64,000 nt of DNA from Wyeomyia smithii (lineage: Eukaryota > Arthropoda > Insecta > Diptera > Culicidae): NCBI RefSeq assembly GCF_029784165.1, contig NC_073696.1:242714892-242778891 (forward strand). Direction: 5' to 3'. The position numbers and the translations under genes are program-made. The notes below the pieces were generated by a model, which had not been told where the DNA came from, searched no databases, and worked only from the letters and a program-made list of their open reading frames with translations. Of this stretch, positions 20,470 through 31,104 are shown piece by piece (the stretch's first letter is position 1; each line of letters opens with the position of its first letter).

Positions 20470-23400
20470 ATTGTGAGCTGTGAATTATTTTCTTAAAGAG
20501 CTGTTATCAATCATGATTGTGTTAGGTGTCAAACGATTACACCTTACTGTTAGCATTTTTTTTGGTAAGAAGAGACAATACACCTTCAACCGAATTCACT
20601 CGAAACAAGTGCCACTGCATTCGCCAAACCGAATGTATACATAAAATGCTTTTTCGGTAGAATTTTTCACACCCAGTGCGCACGGTTCGGAACAAGCTTC
20701 CCATTAGTCTTTTAGGTTACACGCTCAATTGCAACCCCCACCCAGAGCACACTGGAAGGCACAGTTTCCACCGAGCAGTTCTCCGGGAGCCAGACGACCC
20801 GACCAAAGCGGCAAGGCAGGTTATAAGCGCAGTAAGAAACAAGCAACATTTATTTTTATGTTGTCGGCAGCCTTTTTACTGCCGAAGTGCTTGTGCGCTT
20901 CGCTTGTGTCTTTTGACTTTCCCCCTTGGTGCAGCCAAATCCCTAAGCCAAGTTCTGTCTGGTTTGAACTTTTGATTCTAAAGACAAACATCCCCCGGTC
21001 CATTCGCAGTTCTACCCACGCTTTAGCTACCGCCACCGCCGCCGCCGACGACGACGACGACGGTGGCGGGAGCAGAGCAGAGCGGTAGCAGCATCGCGCA
21101 AGCCGAAGGGAATGAGAAATGAGATCTGTTTATTTTTTCCCCATCGCCCTTCGCTTTTCCGCTCGATCGCTTGTTGATTATATTCGCGAAAATTAAGTAA
21201 TGCTGTGCAAAATTTATCAATCAACACCCGGAGACATCGGCCTGTTCTTCGTCCTCTCCCCCGACATGGTGCGCCCACGGAGTGAGTTTTCTTCGTTTGA
21301 ATTACATCAGCTGATAAAGTTTTCATGAGCTTGCCTCTTCGCCTCGGCAGTCAGGCATGGAGTGTAGGGCGTTTTGTTTGTTGAATATTGGTGTGATTTT
21401 TGATTACACGTTGCGGGCTTTCTGTAGTCAACCATAATCATAACACACGGTACACTGCAATTGGATGTGATGTTCGTTTGCAAAATGAATTTTGGACGTA
21501 ACATTTAAAATAACTTGTTCCAATTGGTTAGATAAATCAACAGGATTCAAGCGACCTCAAAAAGAAAGAGCATTGAAAGAGTGTAATGAATCTGAATAGT
21601 TTGAAGGATGTTCAAAATTAAAAATTCTTAGCCTAGAGCTTCAAAATCTAAACCTCGAATAATAAATACTGAATCATAAGTCATAATTCCCAAGTTTTAA
21701 ATTCCGAGCCTTAATTCTAAAATCATAAGTTAATAATCCAAAAGCCGATATCCTTCTCGTACATTCAAAAATCTGAATCGTTAGCTCCAGAAGTCCTGAA
21801 TCTTCAATACTTAAACTAAGTATCAAATATATATACAAAACTAAGTATAAATGGTAAGTCCAAAATTCCAGCGTAGCGGCTGTTTCGGCGTCGACTGCCA
21901 AAAATTAACGGACAAAAAAATGTACTGTACTACGACAGCCATTAGATGATAGAAGTGCATCTTCCTCAGCGACAGACAACACTAGCAAAAACTTAACAGC
22001 CGTTGGAATTCTTTTTGTCTGCACGCAATGTAAAGCATGTTGTTTCGTTGTATTCCATTTAAACTTAGGTAGGCATACATCGTAGTACAGCGAATTTGTC
22101 ACTGATTTTTCTTTTCATTAGAGCATACTTGTCGATATCATTCAGCGTTGTAAAAGCTTATGTTAGCAACAGTGATGGGAGTGAGATAAATACGACTAAA
22201 TCGTCGCTTTATCTTCAGCTGCACAAATCATGATCTGTACAGATTGCGGCTAAACTTAAATCCTCTAAATTTCCCCCAATTTTCTGGAGTTTTGCAATTT
22301 AGATATTTAGCGTAAAAATTTAGTAAAAGTTTTCAGCAGTAATTTTGAGAATTTCACCTTAAAAGATTTGAAGCTTTCAAGTTGACGGCAATTCTGTACA
22401 TCTTATTGATTTCAATAGAATTCGATCGGCTGTTGGGAACTACAGAAACAAACTAAATAAATCATAAACGAATTGTGGAACAATTTGGTGGATTTTATTT
22501 GTACAGCGAAGAAATATCCCAGCTTTATTCGGGTTATTGATACATATTATATTAGAAGTGTAAGTGCAGTATGACAAAAAAATCAATTCATTAGTTTATA
22601 ATGTTTGGCAAGCCTTTCCACTGTCTACTCTTGACAATCTCCGGGTAAGACATCCTTGTCAGTTGGCAACCGTGTACACCGTGGTAAAATAGAAATGAAA
22701 CAACAATAATTATGGTAATCTCCTAATACCTGAATTTAAAGGGCGCACCAGCTTGTTTATGATCAAGAATCTAGAATCTGCAACTCTTTTATCGATATAA
22801 ATTTAACACATAACAGTCTTTCGACAAATTGAAGGATGTTATCATCACAAAACGGCCATTACCGCTACAAATTGATTATAGAAGAAGACATACCTACATA
22901 ATTTAGAACGGAACAATAGCAAATGGTTTACAATGATCGGTGTACGAAAACGTTTCCGATGAAATATCGAATTAGCAGGCGTTGCACAGTGTTAGCGTAT
23001 TTATGAACTTCTCCGTTGGGTATTGTTACAGCTTTGTTACAGCTAACTTGAATTTATGTAGAGAACTAGCAGCTGGCGACTAGTAAATACTCCTTCAAAA
23101 GACAGTAGGGAAAAGGTTGTACTTTTTTGAAGGCTGGTTGTATGCTGACAGCGGCTACTCGTCAAAACGAAGAGAGAGAGAGAGAGAGATACGCAATGGT
23201 GGGCATCGCTAACCAAAAATTCAGCGACGCTAATCGCTAATCCGTTAACTTGAAAAATTAGCTCGATAATCGCTCAACGCCAATATACAACAAGTCGCCT
23301 AAAATTCACAAACAGGTTTTCATTCGTAAGGATTTTATGAAAACAAGGCAAAACAAAAACAATTTTGTTTTCATTTTAATAAAGTGACCAGATTGTGTCT

Positions 23401-23668
23401 TTTAGCGACGCTGACAAACCGCTATTCAGCTTCAAAATAAGTAAAGTCGCTAAACGACTAACTGAAAATCAGCGTCGCTAATTAGCGAAGTTGCGGAAAA
23501 TGCCCATCACTGGAGAAACGAGAGCGCTAGAGCTACCGAAAATAGAGTTCGCCATCGGAAAAAGCGCGAGTACGATAAGTGTTTTCCAGCGCAAAGTACA
23601 ACGTCAGCGGTAGGAACTTTCTTATGCGGGCCGAGTCTGAATATTATTCTGTCGACCGTGTTAGGAAA
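20470..23668. other. Intergenic with minor simple repeats
   Basis: A (CCG/ACG)n-type GC microsatellite lies at about 21030-21070. A degenerate 'AATCCAAAAGCCGATATCCTT'-type minisatellite lies at 21620-21850, with a related phrase at 30535-30575. An (AG)n tract lies at 23170-23189. No convincing gene: long frames across the GC repeat are composition artefacts. Confidence 0.45.
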
Positions 23669-23945
23669 AGCAAGCATAATGCGACCAATCAGAGATCGAA
23701 ACCTGCGTTCCAACAAAGCTTGACTATTTTTAATATCAGATTACAGTTCTAATAATCAAAATAAAATTTTATGCATATAGGCGGGTGCTTATCGATTGCT
23801 GTAAAAATTAAGGAAATCGGTTGGAAACTGACTGAGCCTTAAATATTTAAAAGTTAACAAGTAAACAACACTCTCGATGTTTTCAGTTTTTCAATTTGTA
23901 CCCTTATTCCAGACTATTGCCGTACATAACTCTACGTCAAAAGAG
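23669..23945 (+). repeat. Dispersed repeat, copy 1
   Basis: This shares order and wording with 30155-30430: 'GCGACCAATCAGAG', 'CAACAA(A/G)GCTTGAC(T/A)ATTTT', 'ATCGATTGCTG', 'AAATCGGTTG.AAAC', 'CAGTTTTTCA' and 'CTACGTCAAAA'. It is non-coding and probably a transposon terminal or untranslated region of unknown family. Confidence 0.6.
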
Positions 23946-24049
23946 CGGCAGATCCCTCATGCACTTTGAAGGACCAGTTCTTTAGATCAGCTCGCAAGCG
24001 GATTGCACAAAGTATTTTCTCGTATACTGTGCTTGAGATTTAGATGGTT

Positions 24050-24990
24050 GACGGAATCGTTTTTCGGCTAATACCAGAATGGTTTTCGACAGAGGCGTTC
24101 CACGGCAGGTCAAATTTTCACCTTGCGACAGATTCTCGATAAGTTCCTGCAATTGCAGACCCACCATCTGTTTGTGAATTTCAAAGCGGCGTACTACTTA
24201 GTCAAGCGAAATGACTTGTGGCAGATAATGCTGCCTTCCGACGAAACTGATAAAAATTATGCGAGTGACGCTAGAGGGATCAACATTATGCGTACGAATA
24301 GCAAACGATACATCGATCGCTTTCGTGATGTTGAATGGACTGAAGCAAGGGGGTAACCCCTCTGGTCAACAATGTCTTGAAATGTGCAGTACGAGAGCAA
24401 ACGTAGAAAGAAACGGCCCCATCATTACAAAATCTGACATGCTTCTTGGCTTCGTGGATCACTTTGATATAAACGGGATAATCCGTTTAGAAGAGAAACG
24501 GTGAGATTGGGGCTCATCATTAACTCTGTCGAAAAAAAAACACATGGTAGCTGGCAGAGAACGTGGGAGTGAAAGTGATGTTGGTGCTGGGGTGGAGTTA
24601 GTTGGGACAATCTTCGAAGCGGTTGAGGAATTCATATACCTTGGTGCCCTCGTGACATGTAACAACGACGTGAGCTGCAAAGTCAAACAAATAGGACTTT
24701 CCACGAACTATGTGGCCAGCAGAAGTCACGTAGTCTGCAGACTCGCACAAAAGTAGCGCTTTCTAGGACGCTGATCCTCCCGGTTGTCCATTACGGGCAT
24801 GAATCATGGACGCTAAAGGAAGCTGATCGACAAGTGCTCGGTGTTTGTGAGTGTACGAGCAGTACCAAGTGTACAAATATGCTTACATAGTAAAGATGAT
24901 AAAACGCGGCAGGCTGCAGTGGGCTGGTTATGTAGCCAGAAGGCCTGACGTGAGAGCCCCCAAAACAATATTTTGTAGCAAACTAGGAAT
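24050..24990 (+). pseudogene. RTE-like LINE reverse transcriptase relic, copy 1
   Basis: Pieces in shifting frames give 'EYQNGFRQRRSTAGQIFTLRQIL' (about 24070-24140), the palm motif 'LFVNFKAAYYLVKRNDLW', then 'EFIYLGALVTCNN' (about 24625), 'PVVHYGHESWTLKEADRQVLGV' (about 24780) and 'IKRGRLQWAGYVARRPD' near 24900. This order of reverse transcriptase palm, thumb and C-terminal domains is typical of the family whose larger copy lies at 27723-29507. The palm catalytic Asp is Asn here. Several hundred bases, including the FADD box, are missing. Confidence 0.75.
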
Positions 24991-25074
24991 AAATGAAAAT
25001 ATATCATTTGAAACATTTTAACCCTTTTCTTGAGCATCGTTCGCTCAATCCTCTTGTCAAAGAATGAATTGTAT

Positions 25075-25520
25075 AGTTTGGATTATACTTACTTTACTTT
25101 ATTGGCCGACGAATCGTTACCGATCTAGGGCCGAACGAGTTAGAGATGTCCAGCTTCTTTCAGCGTCCTCCAGTCACCTCGTACACCAGAAGATCGTGCA
25201 TCTTCTTCCACCGCACACATCCCCCGCACAGAGTCGACGGTCTTTTCCTGGTTCTCTACTGAAAATTTTTTTGGCGGCTCTCTCGTCTGGCATTCTGGCA
25301 ACGTGTCCAGCCCACTGAAGCTTTCCACGCTGTATTACCTTCACTATATCTGCATGTTTATATACCTGGTATATCTCGTGATTCGGCTGGTAAACGGCTG
25401 GATAATGCTTACCATCGGTGTCAAGTGCACCTACAGGAATAAAATAGACTCCACCCTCTCATTCCAACCACCACGCGGTGCCAAGTTGGGTACGAGCAAA
25501 CAAGGGAAAATCGGGTAACC
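25075..25520 (-). pseudogene. RTE-like LINE C-terminal fragment, copy 2 (opposite strand)
   Basis: The minus strand reads 'NHEIYQVYKHADIVKVIQRG' then 'LQWAGHVARMPDERAAKKIF' and onward, the extreme C-terminus of the same ORF family. It ends in AATAAAGTAAAGTAAG near 25080-25095, a plausible LINE 3' end. It lies tail-to-tail with copy 1. Only the last 10-15% of an element remains. Confidence 0.7.
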
Positions 25521-25524
25521 AACC

Positions 25525-26319
25525 CAGGTGGGAACTTGGTCGTATGCTGACAGGGAAGGAGGGCTCTTTTGAGGTTCCGAGCGTCTATCCTCCATTTTAG
25601 GAGCGGCTCAAAACGGCGTCTGTACTCTAGGTTAGGGGCGGCCGATTACCGTCCTCGTGCCAACGTGGGACTCTAAACAGTGTTGTGCACGATGGACCTC
25701 CACCCAGACAAAGGGTTGCGTGCGCAGGCCTTACAAGCCGCCACCGTAAAACACTCACAAGTAATGAACGAGGAACAAAGAAATTCGGACTGGAACAATC
25801 GGCACAGACCCATGCGACGAAAACGGACCAACGATTGGAAACTTGGGACGCGGAACTGCCGATTTCTCAATTTCCAAGGTAGCACTCGAGTGCTCTCCGA
25901 AGTGTTGAAGTCCCGCAGGTTCGACGTCTTAGCTGCAGGAGGTGTGCTGGAAGGGCTCAATGGTACGTATGTTCCGGGATGGTCATGCCATCTACCAGAG
26001 CTGCGGCAACACACATGACCTGGGGACAGCTTTTATAGTGATGGGCGAGGTGCGGAAACGGGTGATTGGGTGGTGGCCAATCAGTCCTCGAATGTGCAGG
26101 TTGAGAATCAAGCTTCGTTTCTTCAACATCAGCATCATAAACGTGCACAGCCCTCACCTCGGAAGTACCGAAGACGTCAAGGATGAATTTTACGCGCAGT
26201 TGGAGCGTGAGTACGACCACTGCCCAAGAACATGGCCGTGCATAGTACCTGCTTCCAGCACAACCTCCTACACAAGTACTCCTGGAGGTCACCAAATCAG
26301 ACGAAAACGTTTCGAACAA
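25525..26319 (+). pseudogene. RTE-like LINE 5' region and endonuclease relic
   Basis: Upstream GC-rich sequence (25530-25690) looks like an element 5' untranslated region. The endonuclease follows in changing frames: 'GTRNCRFLNFQGSTRVLSE' (about 25850-25905), then 'CRLRIKLRFFNISIINVHSPHLGSTEDVKDEFYAQLE', the INVH-type strand of AP-like endonucleases. The part with the catalytic GDxN is deleted: the text jumps to 'HKYSWRSPNQT' by 26290. It may be the 5' part of the element whose reverse transcriptase resumes at 27723. Confidence 0.65.
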
Positions 26320-27354
26320 TAGTGTTTGAATTTTGATGCGTTAATTTCCCGGCCAGATAAAATGTACTGTAGTATTGTAGCGCAACGTTCAATTGCATGT
26401 AGATCATTTTTTGGTTTCCATATATCCTTGATTTCACTTGCCAGCAACAGTCCATATGTTATGTGTTCATTTTAATCACGTCGAATGACTGATGGATCCA
26501 TGATGGATGCACCTATCAACAACTAAATATACCTAAGAAGTGTTCTCACTTATTTTAAAAGTATTTCGAGTCATCTGTTTCATAAATTCACAAAGCATCG
26601 TCCGTTAATCGAGTATTGTGCATTTTTGTATAGAAAACTCCAGAAACATACATACCTAAAACATCACTCTACTCATTCATTTATGAATTGTCAAGTATCA
26701 AAGTTCATCTAGCTTATAGTACAAGGTCTAAGCTTTAAAAAAAGTATTTGATGATGTGCACCGGTTTGCCTCTTTCTCCCCTATTCGCATTTAAATCTGA
26801 GAAACAATTTAATGAAAAAACGCTCTAGCTCAGTATAGAACGATTGTAGCAACATGTTATCTTCGAAAGAAACATGTGTTTTTATGTTGGTCATATTTGT
26901 CTAAAATATTATGTTCTTGAAATAACAATATTAAAAAAGTTATGCTAGAAAAACTAAATTTGAGGAGGTTGACAGCGAAAATGCTCTGTGTTTCAGTAAA
27001 TAGACGTCATAGAAATTTAATATCTTCTACAAAGTTTCATATTTTGAAAAGTTCTACAACTTTGCTAAAGAAACTATTCATAAATCTTCGCTGTATCAAA
27101 AGTTAGATTTTTTATTTTTATGATAGTAGGCCATGATCAAAAAAATTTCTTATCAACATATTCGTTATATTTTTGTGAACAATTCCGGACTACTTCGTGA
27201 TAAGGGCGAATCCATGCTTGTTTTCCTATCTAGTTTCGCCCAAATCACGAAGTAGTCCGGAATTCTTATGAACATTGTCTTTGGCTAACATCAACCGTTT
27301 AAGCACAAAAGAATTAAGTTCGTCATATTGCCTTTTCCGACCACTGTGCAAGGC
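26320..27354. other. Sequence interrupting the RTE-like LINE
   Basis: Non-coding A+T-rich DNA lies between the endonuclease and reverse transcriptase parts. Phrases such as 'TTCTACAAAGTTTCATATTTTGAAAAGTTCTACAACTTTGC' (27028-27066) suggest another repeat. With the block at 27355-27705, it is a candidate 1.4-kb insertion. Confidence 0.4.
27181..27264. repeat. 30-bp inverted repeat
   Basis: AATTCCGGACTACTTCGTGA (arm 27181-27210) and its reverse complement (27235-27264) match at 28 of 30 bases across a 24-base spacer. It is a hairpin-forming unit or mini-MITE with no coding role. Confidence 0.7.
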
Positions 27355-27705
27355 TCGCTGTCTGACTACATTCTAAAACAAACCTGTCAAATGTCTATCG
27401 CCATCACGACGTTATTTTCCTCAAACGTATTTTGACATTTTTTCTAGAAATGAGAATTACGCACGTTGAGTGCGTGTATTCTGGAAATTATTTAGGTATA
27501 TCATTGATCTTGTAATAATACTTCTCAATATAAATGAACGAAGTAGACAGAAATAGGCCGAAATAACATCGCTACACGATTGACAGTGTGCATCTCGTTG
27601 ATACGCAAGTGTCGTTTGACTATTCTTTTCTTCTGTGAGCTGAGCAGCGATGGTTTGGTTGTTTTACATTTACGAGCGAAAGCCGACTGCGACGCACGCT
27701 AAGAA
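27355..27705 (+). repeat. Dispersed repeat family X, copy 1
   Basis: This is homologous to 47795-48115 over about 330 bp: 'AGGCTCGCTGTCT', 'AAACGTATTTTGA.ATTTTT.CTAGAAATGAGAA.TACGCACGTTG', 'GTAGACAGAAAT', 'AATAACATCGCTA', 'TGACAGTGTG' and 'GCGAAAGCC.ACTGCGAC'. Non-coding. The copy stops at the edge of the LINE fragment beginning at 27723. Confidence 0.7.
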
Positions 27706-27722
27706 AGCGAGATCAAACGAAA

Positions 27723-29507
27723 ATGGTGACCGTTTACAAGCCTGGTTGGAACACAGTTAAAACAGCCATCAACAGCGTAGCGAAGAACGTCATCGGGCAT
27801 GAGGGACGAACCCAACGGAAAGAGTGGTTCGACGACGATTGTAGGAGGGTGATGGATGAGGAGAATGCTGCGCGGGCGGCTAAGATGCGCAGTGCCACTC
27901 GTCAGAATGTAAAAAGACACCGACAGAAGAAGATGCAGCGAACCCAAATTTACCGGGAGAAGAAGCGCCGCCTGGAGGAGGAGGAGTTTGCAGAGCTGGA
28001 ACAGCTGCATCATTCTCAGGAAACGCAAAAGTTCTATCAGAAACTCCACACATCCCGCAGAGGCTTTGTGCCGTGAGCCGACATGTGCCGGGATAAAGGT
28101 GGTAGTATTTCGACGGACGATCGTGAGGTGACCGAAAGGTGGAAGCAGCACTTCGACGAACACCTGAATGGCGTTCAGGCAGGAGACCATGGCGGCGGAG
28201 GAAGCGATCCCGCCGATGCGACAAATGTATAAGACGTGCTAGACCCTACCGATAGGCGAAGTTAAGGATGCTATCAAGCAGATGAAAAACAATAAATCAC
28301 AAGGATGGTCTCGGAGCGGAGCTTATTAGGATGGGCCCGGAGAAGCTGGCCACCTGTTTGCACCGGCTGATTGCAAAAATTTGGGATACAGAACAGCTAC
28401 CGGAGGAGTGGGGTTATCTGCCCTATCTATAAAAAAGGTGACAAATTGGACTGTGGGAACTATCGTGCGATCACCGTCTTGAATGCCGCCTACAAAGTGC
28501 TTTCTCAAATCATTTTCCGCCGCCTCTCGCCCCTAGCCAACAGATTTGTGGCAAGTTATCAGGCCGGCTTCGTTGACGGACGGTCTACGACGGACCAAAT
28601 CTTTACCATATGGCAGACCCCCCAGAAATGCCGTGAATACAGAACCCTCACGCACCACCTATTCTTCAACTTTAAAGCCGCGTATGACACTATCAACCAA
28701 GAAGAGCTATGGAAGGGCATGGACGAAAACGGCTTTCCGGGGAAGCTGATTAGACTGATAAAGGCTACGGTAGATGAGACGCAGTGCTGTGTGCGGATTT
28801 CGGGTGGGTTGTCGGGCCCATTTGAATCCCGCAGGGGACTTCGACAGGATGATGGTCTCTCCTGCCTGTTATTCAACATTGCGCTACAGGGTGTAATGAA
28901 TCGAATGGACATCAACACGGGGTACGGGGTAGCCGATAGATCCGGAGGCGTATTATCAGAGAAAATCGTACCTACTATGGGCTCCACAAGCAGTTGCGGT
29001 TGAACAAACTGAGCCACCGTACGAAGTATAACCTGTACAAAACGCTCATAAGACCGGTTGTTCTCTACGGGCATGAAACCTGGACATTGCTTGAGGAGAA
29101 CTTGCGAGTGCTCGGAGTTTTCGAACGCCCAGTACTAAGGACGATCTTTGGTGGCGGTCAGGAGAACGGAACATGGAAGCGAAAAATGAACCATGAGCTC
29201 GCGCAACTCTACGGTGAACCCAGTATTCAGAAGGTGGCTAAAGCTGGACGGATACGCTGGACAGGACATGTTACAAAAATACCTGACAACTACCCTACGA
29301 AGATGGTGTTTGCCTCGAATCCGGTAGGAAGAAGACGACCAAGGGCGCAGCGTGCAAGATGGGTAGACCAGGTGGAGCTAGATCTGGCAGAGAGTACACG
29401 GTGTCCCAGGGATTGGAGAGCGGCAGCAAATGACCAAGCGAATTGGCGAAACTTTGTAAATCAGGCCATGTCATTATGATGGAATGCCAAATAAATAAAT
29501 AATAACT
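27723..29507 (+). pseudogene. RTE-like LINE ORF2, central to 3' end, inactivated
   Basis: This is the largest copy of the local family. 27723-28076 encodes the charged linker between endonuclease and reverse transcriptase ('GWNTVKTAINSVAKNVIG', 'EWFDDDCR', 'FYQKLHTSRRGFVP'). The palm follows at 28371-29003: 'VICPIYKKGDKLDCGNYRAI', 'YQAGFVDGRSTTDQIFTI', 'FNFKAAYD', 'RRGLRQDDGLSCLLFNIALQG'. The C-terminus at 28994-29479 has 'IRPVVLYGHETWTLLEENL' and 'RIRWTGHV'. It is dead: stops and shifts near 28075, 28230, 28260-28330 and 28410, Asp to Asn in the palm motif (residue 100 of the 28371 frame), and an internal deletion near 28930-28990 removing the FADD box and about 100 residues. It ends in AAATAAATAAATAATAA near 29490-29507, as RTE-type LINEs end in short repeats. 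Confidence 0.85.
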
Positions 29508-29640
29508 TATCTTACTAAATTCATTGAATGCAAACGAAACACACACTAGTTTTAGCGAAAAACTGGTGAAAACAGTACAGGGTTGTATCCAAGACACGAC
29601 CACATAAATGACGTAGAACTACGTACACTAGTAACACAAC

Positions 29641-29707
29641 TGGTTTTATCAAAGTTTTATAGCGCTTTTTTGGCTGTATTGAGCGCTATTAAACTTTGAT
29701 AAAACCA
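29641..29707. repeat. 26-bp inverted repeat
   Basis: TGGTTTTATCAAAGTTTTAT (arm 29641-29666) and the arm at 29682-29707 are reverse complements with one mismatch, spacer 15 bases. It is a mini-MITE or hairpin. Confidence 0.7.
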
Positions 29708-29814
29708 ATATTTTTACTTGGGTAATGAGTTATAATGTCTACTAATGAAGGGTTGTGAATTTCGTGAACCGGATTCAGCAGTTAGCAGAACGTGCCGAGT
29801 AAAAAACCATACAC

Positions 29815-29990
29815 AGCACACACACACACACACAAATCATACCATATCATAGACACACGCACATCATACCATATCATACAGACACATACACTGCCGTTCC
29901 AATCATAGTAGTCCCATGTTCTACACAAACCTTATGCACACTGGGACAACTATGCTTGGAAAAGCAGTACACATCATACCATATTATACA

Positions 29991-30039
<49 letters not shown>

Positions 30040-30150
30040 CTTATCATATACACACACATCATACCATATCAATACTCCATACACACATCATACCATATCA
30101 TACACACATCACACCATATCATACACACATCATACCATATCATACACTCA
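29815..30150 (+). repeat. AC microsatellite and 'CACATCATACCATATCATA' minisatellite
   Basis: An uninterrupted (AC)n tract spans about 29992-30038. On both sides, copies of a roughly 20-bp unit (ACACATCATACCATATCAT) recur at least six times. Open frames through it (His/Thr/Ile repeats) are artefacts. Confidence 0.85.
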
Positions 30151-30154
30151 CAGC

Positions 30155-30430
30155 AAGCAAGCGACCAATCAGAGGACGTTATTTTTATTTCAACAAGGCT
30201 TGACAATTTTCAATAGTGCAATAGTTCGTAGATTCAAACAACATTTGACTGCATTTGGGCAGATGCGTGTATAATTTTCCAATCGATTGCTGCAAGAATG
30301 AAGAAAATCGGTTGAAAACCAACTGACCTATAAGCATTTGAAAAGTGACATATTTCGTCCCAGTTTTTCAGTTTGCATCCCTGTGTGGTATGCTAAAGTA
30401 AAACGTAGTTCTACGTCAAAAACACTGAAA
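30155..30430 (+). repeat. Dispersed repeat, copy 2 (see 23669)
   Basis: Same orientation and order of conserved words as copy 1, from 'GCGACCAATCAGAG' to 'TTCTACGTCAAAA'. Non-coding. Confidence 0.6.
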
Positions 30431-30599
30431 ATGTAAACTTTTGGTAAGTAGATATTTCGCACGTGCACAACGTTAGCTATGTTGCCACAGATTTCCAATT
30501 CCAAAATTTAATTTTCCGAGTTCACATTAATAATCATGAATTATTAATCCAAAAACCGACATCCTTGATCGCAATGTCTAAATTCTCAATCATGATGTC

Positions 30600-30860
30600 A
30601 AAATTCAAATAGTTTCAAATATGTCAACGTGTCAAAAGTGACATTAATGTCAACAGTGTCAACTGTCAAATTGTCGACATGACATAATTTCAAATGTGTC
30701 AAACTGGCAAAATGTCAAGATGTCAAAATGTCAAAATAAAAAAAAAATTAAATATCAGAATGTCAAAATGTCAAAGTGTCAAAATATCAAAATGCTGTCA
30801 ACACGTTTGAGTGTCAAAATAAGTTAATATGATAAAATGTCAAAATCAACGTTGAAACTA
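30600..30860 (+). repeat. Degenerate TGTCAAAA minisatellite
   Basis: Roughly 25 copies of TGTCAAAA and variants (GTGTCAAAC, TGTCAACA) lie in irregular tandem. Non-coding simple repeat. Confidence 0.75.
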
Positions 30861-30930
30861 TCAGAATGGTCAGAAGAGACGAAAGTTTAAAAAACATTTA
30901 AAATTTCTCTTCTTAAATTTCGGAAGTAAA

Positions 30931-31104
30931 GGTGGAAGTCGCAGCCAAGTGCGGTGGCCGAAGACAGATGAACGTGAGTTCCGAGTGGTAGATGCTATCT
31001 CGGGAACGACTTTCAAATACCACATCTACTACAGAGGCGGCGACAGAGGTGAACAAGGCATCGGTTTCGTCATACAAGGAAAACAGATCATGCGGGTCAT
31101 TTGA
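30931..31104 (+). pseudogene. RTE-like LINE endonuclease fragment
   Basis: A 57-residue open stretch reads 'RWPKTDEREFRVVDAIS' then 'YHIYYRGGDRGEQGIGFVIQGK', which matches the order of the EN strand 'YYSGG...GVGFI' in RTE-like endonucleases, then stops. Both flanks are unrelated. It is a small orphan fragment of a family like those at 24-29.5 kb. Confidence 0.55.

Noticed and set aside
21023..21326. Arg-rich and Gly-rich frames
   Set aside because: They come from a trinucleotide GC microsatellite.
29916..30216. His/Thr/Tyr repeat frames
   Set aside because: They are translations of the AC microsatellite and its flanking minisatellite.
30600..30860. CRISPR-like array
   Set aside because: TGTCAAAA copies are directly adjacent without spacers; it is a simple repeat in a eukaryotic genome.
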